Below, piece after piece: positions 1-5,460 of a stretch of DNA of 5,460 nt (the first letter of the stretch is position 1; each line of letters opens with the position of its first letter). The position numbers were made by a program, and so were the translations under genes. The notes under the pieces were generated by a model. The model was not told the origin of the DNA. It ran no database searches and was given only the letters and a program-made list of their open reading frames with translations. The stretch spans positions 1 to 5,460 of the forward strand of contig JAEYWB010000847.1 in NCBI GenBank assembly GCA_023429275.1. Reading direction: 5' to 3'. Origin of the DNA: Planctomycetota bacterium (GTDB taxonomy: Bacteria; Planctomycetota; Planctomycetia; Planctomycetales; Planctomycetaceae).

Positions 1-3
1 GGC

Positions 4-1206
4 TTACTGCGGGCCGTACGGGCCGGCACCAGGACCAGGCTGCGAGAGTTCATCCTGACGGTAGTTCGGATGGGTCTCGCGGTACTGGATGTGGTTGACC
101 GGGTGCGGCAGACGGATGCCCGGATCATGCCGGACATCGATCAGCATATCCTTGACCGGCTCGCCGATGTCGAAGTGGGTCTGGTTGCGGACCGTGTGGC
201 TCCGCAGACCAGCCGGACGGCCGAGCGGAAGGTGCGTCGGGCCGGGAAGACCGATCGGGGTGCCGGTGTAAGGCATGCCATACATCGGGACTCCGCCGAC
301 TCCGGCGATCGGGTTGTACGGAGGACAGCCGGGACCGGCCGGTCCGCCCATCATCATGTCGCCGGGGACGCCGCCCCCGAACGACCGGTAGTCGCCGATC
401 GGAACCGGCGGCTGGAACTGGCCGAGCTCGCCGTCGACGAGGTCGTACTCACCCTTCTCGCCAGCCTGGCCGAGAGCGCCCGGGGCGCCCGGCATTTCGA
501 GGTCCATGTTACCGATCCGGATCACAGCCATGATCGTTCCGCGGCGGTCCGCCTCGGAGATCGGGTCCTGGCCGGGGCCGAGACGGGTCGAGACAAGCTC
601 TTCCACACCGGCGATCGCCAGCTCCTGGTACTTCGAATCCGGCAGGTAGATGACCTTCGTGACGAAGTTGTTCGTCTCGATCTGGTCGAGGTCCTCATCC
701 GTGATGCGGACGGGAATCGCGTTGTGAGAGAGATAGGCGGCCGTCGTCGGGTGTTCCGGGTAGACGTGCAGCGAGGGGTAGAGGACCAGCCCTTCCCGGC
801 CCGGGACGCTCGCCAGCTTGAGGCGGTACGTCGCCCCCTGCAGGAAGTTGTAGCGTCCAGGGGCGACGATCTGGCTCTCGGCGAACGCCGGGCCGATCTG
901 CCACCCGATGTGAGCCCCTTCGGGACCGATGAACTTGACCTGGGTCGAACGGGCGCCGACCTGCGAAGGGGGGCAGAACCCGCCCGGCGGGCAGCCCGGA
1001 GCTCCCATCAGGTTGGGCATCGCTCCCGGGGGAATCGACATCACCCCTGGGCCAGGTCCGCCGACCATCGGGCCCGGATGTGCCAGCATTGCGGCGGGCG
1101 GCGCGTGATACGTGTCCTTGTGAGCGATACCGCCCGTCCCCATGTCGTGGGCGCATCCGACGCACACGATCACCAGGGTCCCTAGTGCCAAGTAGTAGAG
1201 TTTCAT
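4..1206 (-). CDS. Conserved planctomycete-type Gly/Pro-rich lipoprotein, function unknown
   Basis: Complete 400-aa protein ending in TAA at 4-6. I chose the ATG at 1204-1206 because a purine-rich AAAAGGGA lies 5 nt upstream and because it opens directly into a lipoprotein signal: [10 protein letters not shown], then a hydrophobic stretch, with VGC ending at Cys18. Position -3 of the lipobox is Cys, which is unusual. A TTG start at 1248 would add 14 polar residues and bury the signal. Residues 33-80 are Gly/Pro/Met-rich with CPP motifs at Cys72 and Cys78, and another at Cys294. The ordered core is about residues 86-235 ([17 protein letters not shown] to RIGNMDLE), with a predicted beta-rich part and an RLxPGxDPIxEAxRRG-like segment near 208-223. 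Residues 240-254 are collagen-like Gly-X-Y triplets. The rest is Gly/Pro-rich, then a charged tail. From memory the core matches a family widespread in Planctomycetes and without known function; this was not searched. Likely membrane-anchored on the periplasmic side. It is transcribed alone, divergently from the gene at 1456. Confidence 0.88.
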   Translation of the reverse strand: MKLYYLALGTLVIVCVGCAHDMGTGGIAHKDTYHAPPAAMLAHPGPMVGGPGPGVMSIPPGAMPNLMGAPGCPPGGFCPPSQVGARSTQVKFIGPEGAHIGWQIGPAFAESQIVAPGRYNFLQGATYRLKLASVPGREGLVLYPSLHVYPEHPTTAAYLSHNAIPVRITDEDLDQIETNNFVTKVIYLPDSKYQELAIAGVEELVSTRLGPGQDPISEADRRGTIMAVIRIGNMDLEMPGAPGALGQAGEKGEYDLVDGELGQFQPPVPIGDYRSFGGGVPGDMMMGGPAGPGCPPYNPIAGVGGVPMYGMPYTGTPIGLPGPTHLPLGRPAGLRSHTVRNQTHFDIGEPVKDMLIDVRHDPGIRLPHPVNHIQYRETHPNYRQDELSQPGPGAGPYGPQ

Positions 1207-1211
1207 CGCAA

Positions 1212-1219
1212 TCCCTTTT
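1212..1219 (-). promoter_or_regulatory. Ribosome binding site deciding the lipoprotein start
   Basis: Read on the minus strand, AAAAGGGA ends 5 nt before the ATG at 1204-1206. It is the only recognisable Shine-Dalgarno-like site among the four genes here, and it supports the internal ATG over the TTG at 1246-1248. Confidence 0.6.
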
Positions 1220-1255
1220 CGGTTCCTGGTCCCGTCGAGACGCCTCAAACTGCGG

Positions 1256-1285
1256 TCGACCCTGGGAGAGCCCCGCCGCTACAAT
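1256..1285 (+). promoter_or_regulatory. Candidate sigma70-type promoter for the gene at 1456
   Basis: TACAAT at 1280-1285 matches the TATAAT -10 consensus at five of six positions, within GCTACAATC. A weak -35, TCGACC at 1256-1261 (four of six against TTGACA), lies 18 nt upstream. Transcription would start near 1292, giving a leader of about 160 nt before the ATG at 1456. The same GCTACAATC box occurs at 4341-4349 ahead of the S1-like gene. This is sequence resemblance only; the host's promoter consensus is not known to me. I found no convincing promoter for the divergent lipoprotein gene in the same 249-bp gap. Confidence 0.42.
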
Positions 1286-1318
1286 CGCGGATTCCTCCGG
1301 CCGCACCCGATGTCCGGC

Positions 1319-1370
1319 CCCCGACAACGGGGTGTCCGACGACACGGTGCCGGATCCCGAATCCGGGACC
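1319..1370 (+). promoter_or_regulatory. Structured 5' leader: three back-to-back hairpins
   Basis: Three inverted repeats abut one another between the candidate promoter and the start of the gene at 1456. The first is CCCCG (1319-1323), loop ACAA, CGGGG (1328-1332). The second is GTGTC (1332-1336), loop CGAC, GACAC (1341-1345), sharing one base with the first. The third is GGT-G-CCGGAT (1346-1355), loop CCCGA, ATCCGG-G-ACC (1361-1370), which is 9 pairs with one G/G mismatch. An alternative stem, TCCCG/CGGGA (1355-1359 with 1364-1368), competes with the third. No U-tract follows, so this is not a standard terminator. High GC makes chance stems common. A regulatory role is inference. Confidence 0.33.
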
Positions 1371-1455
1371 CCTGGCCGTGGAGGCTCGCAGTCATCAGTT
1401 GTTTTCGGACCGGCTCGTTCGGTTTCTTCGGCAAATCCGCCACTTTCGCGCCAAC

Positions 1456-2559
1456 ATGCAAACCTTTCGCAGCTTCACACCGGCCGTTTCCGCCGCCCTC
1501 CTGGTGACGGCGCTCGTCGTCATCGTGGGGACGACGGTCCGGAACCGCGTGGGAGCCCAGGAAGTCGATTCTCAGGCTCAGCCCAAGTCAGACCTCCCCC
1601 CCTCCAAAAGCCAAGGCGAGGGGAGCGGTCCGGCCGGAAAGGGGGCCACCGCGGCGACCGAGGAAGACCCCAAGGGGGTCGAGCTGATGCGGGACACCTA
1701 CAAACGGCTGATGGAGCGGGCCAGCATCCGGGCAAAGCTCCGGGAGACCGTCTTCCTGGGGGACCGGCGGACGACGTCCGAGGGAACCTACCTCTCCGGG
1801 GCCTTTCCCACGCTCCGGGTCGAGTACCGGGTCCGGGTCGGCAAGACGACCGGCGTGCTCACCGAAGTCTGCGACGGCAACGTCGTCCATACGAAGAAGG
1901 AAGTGCTCAAGCTCGACGAGCCGGGTGAGAAGCCCTCTGGGGACGGAGAGGCGAGCAATGCGGAATCGAGCATCGTCCTCGGAAAGCTGCCGGTCTCCGA
2001 ACCGAAATACTCCCGGTGCGACGTCCAGCAGGTGGCAAAGGCGATTCAGGAAGGTTCCCGTCCGATCGCCGACCTCCTGGCGGATACGGGCATTGGCGGG
2101 CTTCCCGCGACGATTGCGTCCCTTCGCCGCTGCATGGTGTTCGACACCGTGCGGGAATCCAAGACGAAGAGCGGCACGTTCACGGTGGTGGAAGGCCGCT
2201 GGAACGGAGAGCACCTCGACAAGATCACCGCAACGTTCGGAGCGGGCGGAGCGGGCCTGAAGCAGGTCGTTCCGGAGAGAGCCGCGGTCTATCTCGACCC
2301 GGCGACGCTCTTCCCGGCCCGGATCGTCTATCTCCGCCGCGTCGGAGAAGGCGAGAAGGCTCTCCGCCCCGTCCTGGCGATCGAGTTCCTGGACGTCCAG
2401 TTCGATACGCCGGTGTCTCCCGAGCAGTTCTCGATGACCATTCCATCGAAGGTCGACGAAAAGGACGAGACCGCCGAGTTCATCAGCTACATCAAGCCGC
2501 AGGCCGCGGCCCCGGCGGGCGAGACAAAGCCGACGGAGCTGCTTCCGGGGATCAAGTAG
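1456..2559 (+). CDS. Secreted LolA-like planctomycete protein, function unknown
   Basis: Complete 367-aa protein ending in TAG at 2557-2559. I chose the ATG at 1456 because it opens into a signal peptide: MQTFR, a hydrophobic core at about residues 10-25, and a plausible cleavage after Val-Gly-Ala34. The in-frame GTG at 1378 adds 26 Arg-rich residues and has no ribosome site either, so the start is not certain. Residues 35-72 are a low-complexity Gln/Pro/Gly linker. From about 73 to 345 the layout resembles the LolA/LppX-type lipoprotein-carrier fold: an initial helix (ELMRDTYKRLMERASIRAKL), paired strands (TYLSGAFPTLRVEYRVRVG), then VCDGNVVHTKKEV, a middle region GIGGLPATIASL, the strand-like VVEGRWN, DPATLFPARIVYLRR, and a closing EFLDVQFDTPVSPEQFSMTIP. 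The closing segment resembles the end of outer-membrane lipoprotein-sorting proteins. I recall similar planctomycete hypotheticals; this was not searched. Cys139, Cys188 and Cys226 are the only cysteines after the signal. Probably periplasmic. No functional partner is evident nearby. Confidence 0.87.
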   Translation: MQTFRSFTPAVSAALLVTALVVIVGTTVRNRVGAQEVDSQAQPKSDLPPSKSQGEGSGPAGKGATAATEEDPKGVELMRDTYKRLMERASIRAKLRETVFLGDRRTTSEGTYLSGAFPTLRVEYRVRVGKTTGVLTEVCDGNVVHTKKEVLKLDEPGEKPSGDGEASNAESSIVLGKLPVSEPKYSRCDVQQVAKAIQEGSRPIADLLADTGIGGLPATIASLRRCMVFDTVRESKTKSGTFTVVEGRWNGEHLDKITATFGAGGAGLKQVVPERAAVYLDPATLFPARIVYLRRVGEGEKALRPVLAIEFLDVQFDTPVSPEQFSMTIPSKVDEKDETAEFISYIKPQAAAPAGETKPTELLPGIK

Positions 2560-2563
2560 TCGA

Positions 2564-2612
2564 GCGGCACTCCTGCCGCCGATCAGCCGACGGAAAGCCG
2601 AGGCCCGGCCTC
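2564..2612. terminator. Possible bidirectional terminator between convergent genes
   Basis: The 69-bp gap between the convergent genes at 1456-2559 and 2629-4206 holds two compact inverted repeats. GCGGCA (2564-2569), loop CTCC, TGCCGC (2574-2579) is a perfect 6-bp stem starting five bases after the plus-strand stop codon. GAGGC (2600-2604), loop CCG, GCCTC (2608-2612) is a 5-bp stem. Neither is followed by a T-run on either strand, so intrinsic termination is uncertain. Placement is the main argument. Confidence 0.33.
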
Positions 2613-2628
2613 CGGCCCAGTTCCTCCG

Positions 2629-4206
2629 TCATCCGGCCGGGTCGAGCGTCAGCGTCCAGAGTTTCTCACCGGCGACGTTGTAGTGGGCGACCGTGAGCTT
2701 TCCCGTCGCCCCCTCGATATCGATCAAGCCGAAGAACTGAAGACCTTCCGACGGAGGGCGGTTCGGTTTCATATCCTTCGGGATGCTGAGGAACCTGGCC
2801 TCCGGACCGAACGTGTTGTCGAGACCGTTCGGCCCGAACGTCCCTGCATGAATCGGCCCGCTTACGAACTCCCAGAACGGGTCGAAATCCTGAAAGACCG
2901 CGCGGTCGGGGCTGTAGTGGATCGAGGCGGCGTGGTGGACGTCCGCGCAGATCCAGAGGACGTTGCGGACCTTTTCGTCACGCAGGAACCGCAGCAACCC
3001 GGCGATTTCGAGTTCGCGTCCGACCGGGGGGCCGTTGCCGTTCGCGACACCTTCGAACGCCCCCGGGCCGTCTCCGATGATCAGCCCCAGCGGCATGTCG
3101 CTGCAGATCACCTTCCAGGTCGCATGGCTTCCCTTGAGGGCCCGCTTCAGCCACCGGATCTGTGCGGAGCCGAGAAGGCTCGGGTCCCCTTCCCCGCCGG
3201 CGCGATTGGCCGCATTCGGTCCGCGGTAGCTCCTCATATCGATGAAGAACAAGTCGAGCTGCGGTCCGTAAGACAACTTGCGGTAGATCCGGCCCGGCGC
3301 CGAGACGCTCTCGCGAATCGGCAGGTATTCGAAGAAGGCGGTCCGGGCGCGGGCGGCGAGGAGGTTGACGCTCTTCACTCGAAATCGGTCGTCCGAGTCG
3401 AGCATCTCTCCCGGATACCAGTTGTTGGCCGTCTCATGGTCGTCCCACTGCGCGAAGATCGGCACCTGCGCATGAAAAGCTCTGTAGTGCTCGTCGAGCG
3501 TGTTGTACCGAAAGTTCGCGCGGAACTCGTCGAGCGTTTCCGCGACCTTGCTCGTCTCGGGGGTCGTGAGGTTCGTCCAGAGCGAACCGTCCTCGAGCGT
3601 GATGCTTTCGGGAATAGGGTTGTCGGCGTAGATCGTGTCGCCGCTGTGGACAAGGAAGTCGGGGCGCATTCCGAGCATCGTCCGGTACGTCCGCATCCCG
3701 CCCCGCTTCACGTCGATCCCAAACCCCTGGCCGCAGGTATCGGCCGACCAGGCAAAACGGATGTTCTTCGGGACGAGCGGCGCCGTCCGCAGGTGCCCCA
3801 CGGCCGGCTCGCTCAGGACGCGGCGATCCTCGAGGTCCTGAAACCGGATGCGATAGAACACGTCTTCTCCCGGCGGGAGACCGTGGAGGTCGAGCTTGGC
3901 CGTGAAGTCGCGGTTCTCGAGGACATCCGGCCCGGCGACCCGGCGGACGCGGCGAAAGTCCTCGGTGGCCGAGATCTCGACAAGCATCCGTGCGGGCCGC
4001 GTCGTCCGGCTCCAGAGCACGGCGCTCGCCGCGGTGACGTCTCCGCTCGCGACGCCGTTAAGGATCTGCGGACGGCGTGATTCAGGCGTCGTGACGGCCG
4101 GCGCCTGCGCCGCAGCCGGCTTTGAGCTGATGAGCCCCAGCCCTCCGAATGCCCCGAGCGTGGTCTGATGGAAGCGGCGGCGGCTGAGGTTGCGACGAGG
4201 GGTCAT
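2629..4206 (-). CDS. phoD: PhoD-family alkaline phosphatase, Tat-exported
   Basis: Complete 525-aa metallophosphoesterase, a usual length for PhoD, ending in TGA at 2629-2631. The family hydrolyses phosphate mono- and diesters outside the cytoplasm and uses Fe and Ca. The ATG at 4204-4206 gives a classic twin-arginine signal: SRRRFHQ at residues 8-14, a short hydrophobic stretch (TLGAFGGLGLI) and AAAQ at 31-34. The TTG at 4275 would push the Tat motif 23 residues further in. No Shine-Dalgarno site is visible. The PhoD N-terminal beta domain spans about 46-143 (ILNGVASGDVTAASAVLWSR). The catalytic domain follows: ADTC (Asp156, Cys158), HSGDTIYAD (Asp190, Tyr193), QWDDHETANNW (Asp255, Asp256, His257, Glu258, Asn261), FIDMRSYRG (Asp323, Arg325, Arg328) and ADVHHA (Asp422, His424, His425). 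The Cys158-Asp190-Tyr193 spacing equals that of the iron ligands I recall in Bacillus PhoD. All key motifs look intact. It supplies phosphate by scavenging organic phosphorus. It is monocistronic and convergent with the gene before it. Substrate preference cannot be read from the sequence. Confidence 0.95.
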   Translation of the reverse strand: MTPRRNLSRRRFHQTTLGAFGGLGLISSKPAAAQAPAVTTPESRRPQILNGVASGDVTAASAVLWSRTTRPARMLVEISATEDFRRVRRVAGPDVLENRDFTAKLDLHGLPPGEDVFYRIRFQDLEDRRVLSEPAVGHLRTAPLVPKNIRFAWSADTCGQGFGIDVKRGGMRTYRTMLGMRPDFLVHSGDTIYADNPIPESITLEDGSLWTNLTTPETSKVAETLDEFRANFRYNTLDEHYRAFHAQVPIFAQWDDHETANNWYPGEMLDSDDRFRVKSVNLLAARARTAFFEYLPIRESVSAPGRIYRKLSYGPQLDLFFIDMRSYRGPNAANRAGGEGDPSLLGSAQIRWLKRALKGSHATWKVICSDMPLGLIIGDGPGAFEGVANGNGPPVGRELEIAGLLRFLRDEKVRNVLWICADVHHAASIHYSPDRAVFQDFDPFWEFVSGPIHAGTFGPNGLDNTFGPEARFLSIPKDMKPNRPPSEGLQFFGLIDIEGATGKLTVAHYNVAGEKLWTLTLDPAG

Positions 4207-4242
4207 ATGTGGTCGGGTCGAGGCGCTTCGGGAACGGAATCG

Positions 4243-4275
4243 ACATTCTTCCGCGGAATGTGAAGGTCGCGTCAA
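4243..4275 (-). promoter_or_regulatory. Candidate phoD promoter with palindromic operator
   Basis: On the minus strand, TTGACG (4275-4270; five of six against TTGACA) is followed after 19 nt by AAGAAT (4250-4245; four of six). The spacing is longer than ideal. The spacer contains a 10-bp perfect palindrome, TTCCGCGGAA at 4249-4258. A second, nested inverted repeat pairs ACATTC (4243-4248) with GAATGT (4256-4261). A palindrome between -35 and -10 is a typical place for a repressor, but no regulator is identified and I cannot match it to a known Pho box. Transcription would start about 30 nt before the ATG at 4206. Confidence 0.3.
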
Positions 4276-4340
4276 GGCTGCCGCCCCGAAAGTCAGGGGC
4301 TCAATTTGCCTTGCACGATTCCCGCCGCGGAGTTGGGACT

Positions 4341-4349
4341 GCTACAATC
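4341..4349 (+). promoter_or_regulatory. Candidate -10 box for the S1-like gene
   Basis: GCTACAATC contains TACAAT at 4343-4348, a five-of-six match to the -10 consensus, 84 nt before the ATG at 4433. The -35 is poor: TTCCCG at 4319-4324 would give an 18-nt spacer but matches only three of six. The same nine bases precede the gene at 1456. Transcription would start near 4355. Confidence 0.42.
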
Positions 4350-4357
4350 CGCCGCAA

Positions 4358-4380
4358 TTCGGCCGGCCCGTCCGGACGAA
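4358..4380 (+). promoter_or_regulatory. Hairpin at the predicted 5' end of the S1-like mRNA
   Basis: TTCG-G-CCGG (4358-4366), loop CCCGT, CCGG-A-CGAA (4372-4380) forms eight pairs interrupted by one G/A mismatch. It includes the 10-bp perfect palindrome CGTCCGGACG at 4369-4378, which offers a competing fold. It begins within a few bases of the start expected from the -10 at 4343-4348. In E. coli, S1 represses its own mRNA through a folded leader that lacks a strong Shine-Dalgarno site. By analogy this could be such an element, but that is inference. Confidence 0.33.
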
Positions 4381-4432
4381 CCTATCACGTTGTCATGTGG
4401 ATCTGTCGAGCGTCGCGGATACGGGTGTTTGG

Positions 4433-5460
4433 ATGAGTACAGAGAACGTCCCCGTTCAGGGGCAGTCGGACGAAACGTCGGCACAGGTACCGGTTCCCGC
4501 TGCTCAGGAGGCTCCGACCGAGCCTGCCTCCGCTGCTCAGAATGGTGCGGGTCATGGGGAGACTGTCAGCCAGACGCCCGACAACGCCGCAGCAGCTGCG
4601 GCTCCCGCCGGGGAAACGGCCGAGGCCGATAAGCCCCGCGTCCGGTTGAGCCCGACGGTCGATCCCGCCCAGCTGAAGGCGATCCCGTCGCTCGGCGGAG
4701 GTCAGCCGGATGTCGATCAGCAGGCCGAAGCGGAAGCGGCTCGCGTCGCAGCGACCGAAAAGAAGATCGACGCTCCCCCTCCTCCGCGGAACAAGATCGA
4801 TCTTCCTCCGAGCGAAGATCTCGACACGAATCTCGAGTCCGAAATCGCCGCCGCCATGGGCGGGGCATCGCTTCCGACCCCGAACGTCGCTCCCGGGGAG
4901 ACTCCTCCCGAGGCAGGGGGTGAGCTCGCCGAGAAGTCCCGTGTCTCCGGCATCATCGAGGCGACACGCGGCGACGACGTCTTCGTGAACATTGGCCACC
5001 GGCTCTCGGCCGTCGCCTCGCTCCGCCAGTTCAACCCGAAGAAGCCCCCCCAGGTGGGCGACAAGGTCGACCTCATCGTCTTCAAGATCGATGAGGAGGC
5101 GGGTCTCATCCAGTGCAACCTTCCGCGATCGGCCTCGCGGGTCTCGGGGGACTGGGATTCCGTCTCCCCCGGCCAGGTCGTCGAGTGCATGGTGACGAAG
5201 GTCAACAAGGGGGGCCTCGATATCACGGTCGGCAGCCTGCGTGGCTTCCTCCCCGCCAGCCAGGCCGATCTCGGCTACGTGGCCAACCTGGAAACGTTTG
5301 TCGGCCAGAAGCTCACGGCCAAGGTGACCGAGGTCAATCCGGCCCGCCGCCGGCTCGTCGTGAGCCGCCGGCAGCTCCTGATGGAAGAGCGCGAAGTCGC
5401 CTCCAAGGAGCTCATGCAGACGCTGGCGGTCGGCGATACCCGCACCGGTCGCGTCAAGAC
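4433..5460 (+). CDS. rpsA: Ribosomal protein S1-like, multiple S1 domains, 3' truncated by window
   Basis: Open from ATG 4433 to the window edge: 342 codons and two bases, no stop. It binds single-stranded RNA through repeated S1 (OB-fold) domains, and bacterial S1 helps the 30S subunit load mRNA in the cytoplasm. Residues 1-165 are a low-complexity Ala/Pro/Glu/Gln-rich extension with no predicted fold. S1 domain 1 is about 167-230 (SRVSGIIEATRGDDVFVNIG to VGDKVDLIVFKIDEEAGLIQ), resembling E. coli S1 domain 1 in having SAVASLRQF where other S1 domains have an EGFxP motif. Domain 2 is about 243-312 (GQVVECMVTKVNKGGLDITV, LRGFLPASQ, VGQKLTAKVTEVNPARRRLVVSRR). Domain 3 is starting at about 331 (LAVGDTRTGRVK). 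Domain order and linkers match E. coli S1 domains 1-3. There is no Shine-Dalgarno site; an in-frame GTG at 4397 would add 12 residues but has no better support. It is divergent from phoD. It may be the sole S1 or a paralogue; the missing C-terminus would help decide. Confidence 0.9.
   Translation, partial: MSTENVPVQGQSDETSAQVPVPAAQEAPTEPASAAQNGAGHGETVSQTPDNAAAAAAPAGETAEADKPRVRLSPTVDPAQLKAIPSLGGGQPDVDQQAEAEAARVAATEKKIDAPPPPRNKIDLPPSEDLDTNLESEIAAAMGGASLPTPNVAPGETPPEAGGELAEKSRVSGIIEATRGDDVFVNIGHRLSAVASLRQFNPKKPPQVGDKVDLIVFKIDEEAGLIQCNLPRSASRVSGDWDSVSPGQVVECMVTKVNKGGLDITVGSLRGFLPASQADLGYVANLETFVGQKLTAKVTEVNPARRRLVVSRRQLLMEEREVASKELMQTLAVGDTRTGRVK

Noticed and set aside
70..1185. 371-codon open frame on the plus strand, antisense to the lipoprotein gene
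   Set aside because: It is rich in Arg, Asp and Val with no hydrophobic core or motif, as expected from the complement of a high-GC gene. The opposite strand has a ribosome site, a lipobox and a coherent conserved core.
1207..1455. Divergent gap examined for a small RNA, tRNA or small gene
   Set aside because: No tRNA-like cloverleaf and no small frame with a ribosome site. The only structure is the promoter-like box and the leader hairpins already listed.
1080..1928. 282-codon plus-strand frame spanning the divergent gap and the 5' part of the gene at 1456
   Set aside because: The product is Arg/Gly/Ser/Pro-rich without structure and overlaps two better-supported genes in other frames.
1588..2214. 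208-codon minus-strand frame inside the LolA-like gene
   Set aside because: It is antisense to a frame with a signal peptide and fold-like strand pattern. It has no start signal or motif of its own.
2683..4080. 465-codon open frame on the plus strand, antisense to phoD
   Set aside because: The minus strand encodes a complete PhoD with all metal-site motifs. The plus-strand translation is Arg/Val/Asp-rich and shows no domain, so it is a codon-bias shadow despite its length.
4311..4316. TTGCAC as the -35 partner of the TACAAT at 4343
   Set aside because: The spacer would be 26 nt, far outside the workable 15-20 nt range.
4385..5226. Overlapping minus-strand frames (204 and 169 codons) within the S1-like gene
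   Set aside because: The plus strand carries unmistakable S1 domains through this region. The minus-strand products are Ser/Arg-rich shadows.
1..5460. Search by eye for mobile elements, CRISPR arrays, long direct repeats, toxin-antitoxin or defence genes
   Set aside because: No repeated unit with regular spacing, no terminal inverted repeats, no transposase, nuclease or reverse-transcriptase motif. Composition looks even across the window, giving no sign of recent transfer.

Overview
The window is about 64% GC by eye and looks like chromosomal DNA of a planctomycete. The taxonomic call rests on three things. A Gly/Pro-rich lipoprotein and a secreted protein with a LolA-like layout both read like families I know as conserved hypotheticals of Planctomycetes. 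A Tat-exported PhoD phosphatase of a type common there is present. Shine-Dalgarno sites are weak or absent on three of the four genes. The assignment is inferred from protein character, not from a search.

There are four protein genes, strictly alternating in strand, with no operon. (1) 4-1206, minus: a 400-aa lipoprotein, complete. (2) 1456-2559, plus: a 367-aa secreted protein of unknown function. (3) 2629-4206, minus: a 525-aa Tat-exported PhoD-family alkaline phosphatase. (4) 4433-5460, plus: the first 342 codons of a ribosomal protein S1-like RNA-binding protein, cut by the window edge. Genes 1/2 and 3/4 are divergent pairs separated by 249 and 226 bp. Genes 2/3 converge across 69 bp that contain short hairpins.

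Both divergent gaps carry a plus-strand GCTACAATC box followed at nearly the same distance by CGGCCG, a plausible shared promoter architecture for genes 2 and 4. The leaders downstream are predicted to fold: three hairpins back to back ahead of gene 2, and one strong imperfect hairpin at the expected 5' end of the S1 mRNA. The phoD upstream region has a 10-bp perfect palindrome inside a candidate promoter spacer.

Three of the four products are exported or surface-bound and one is cytoplasmic. Nothing ties them into one pathway. I see no mobile element, CRISPR array, RNA gene, toxin-antitoxin or defence cassette, and no convincing evidence for a new multi-gene system. The most interesting material is the leader/promoter structure and the long N-terminal extension on the S1-like protein.
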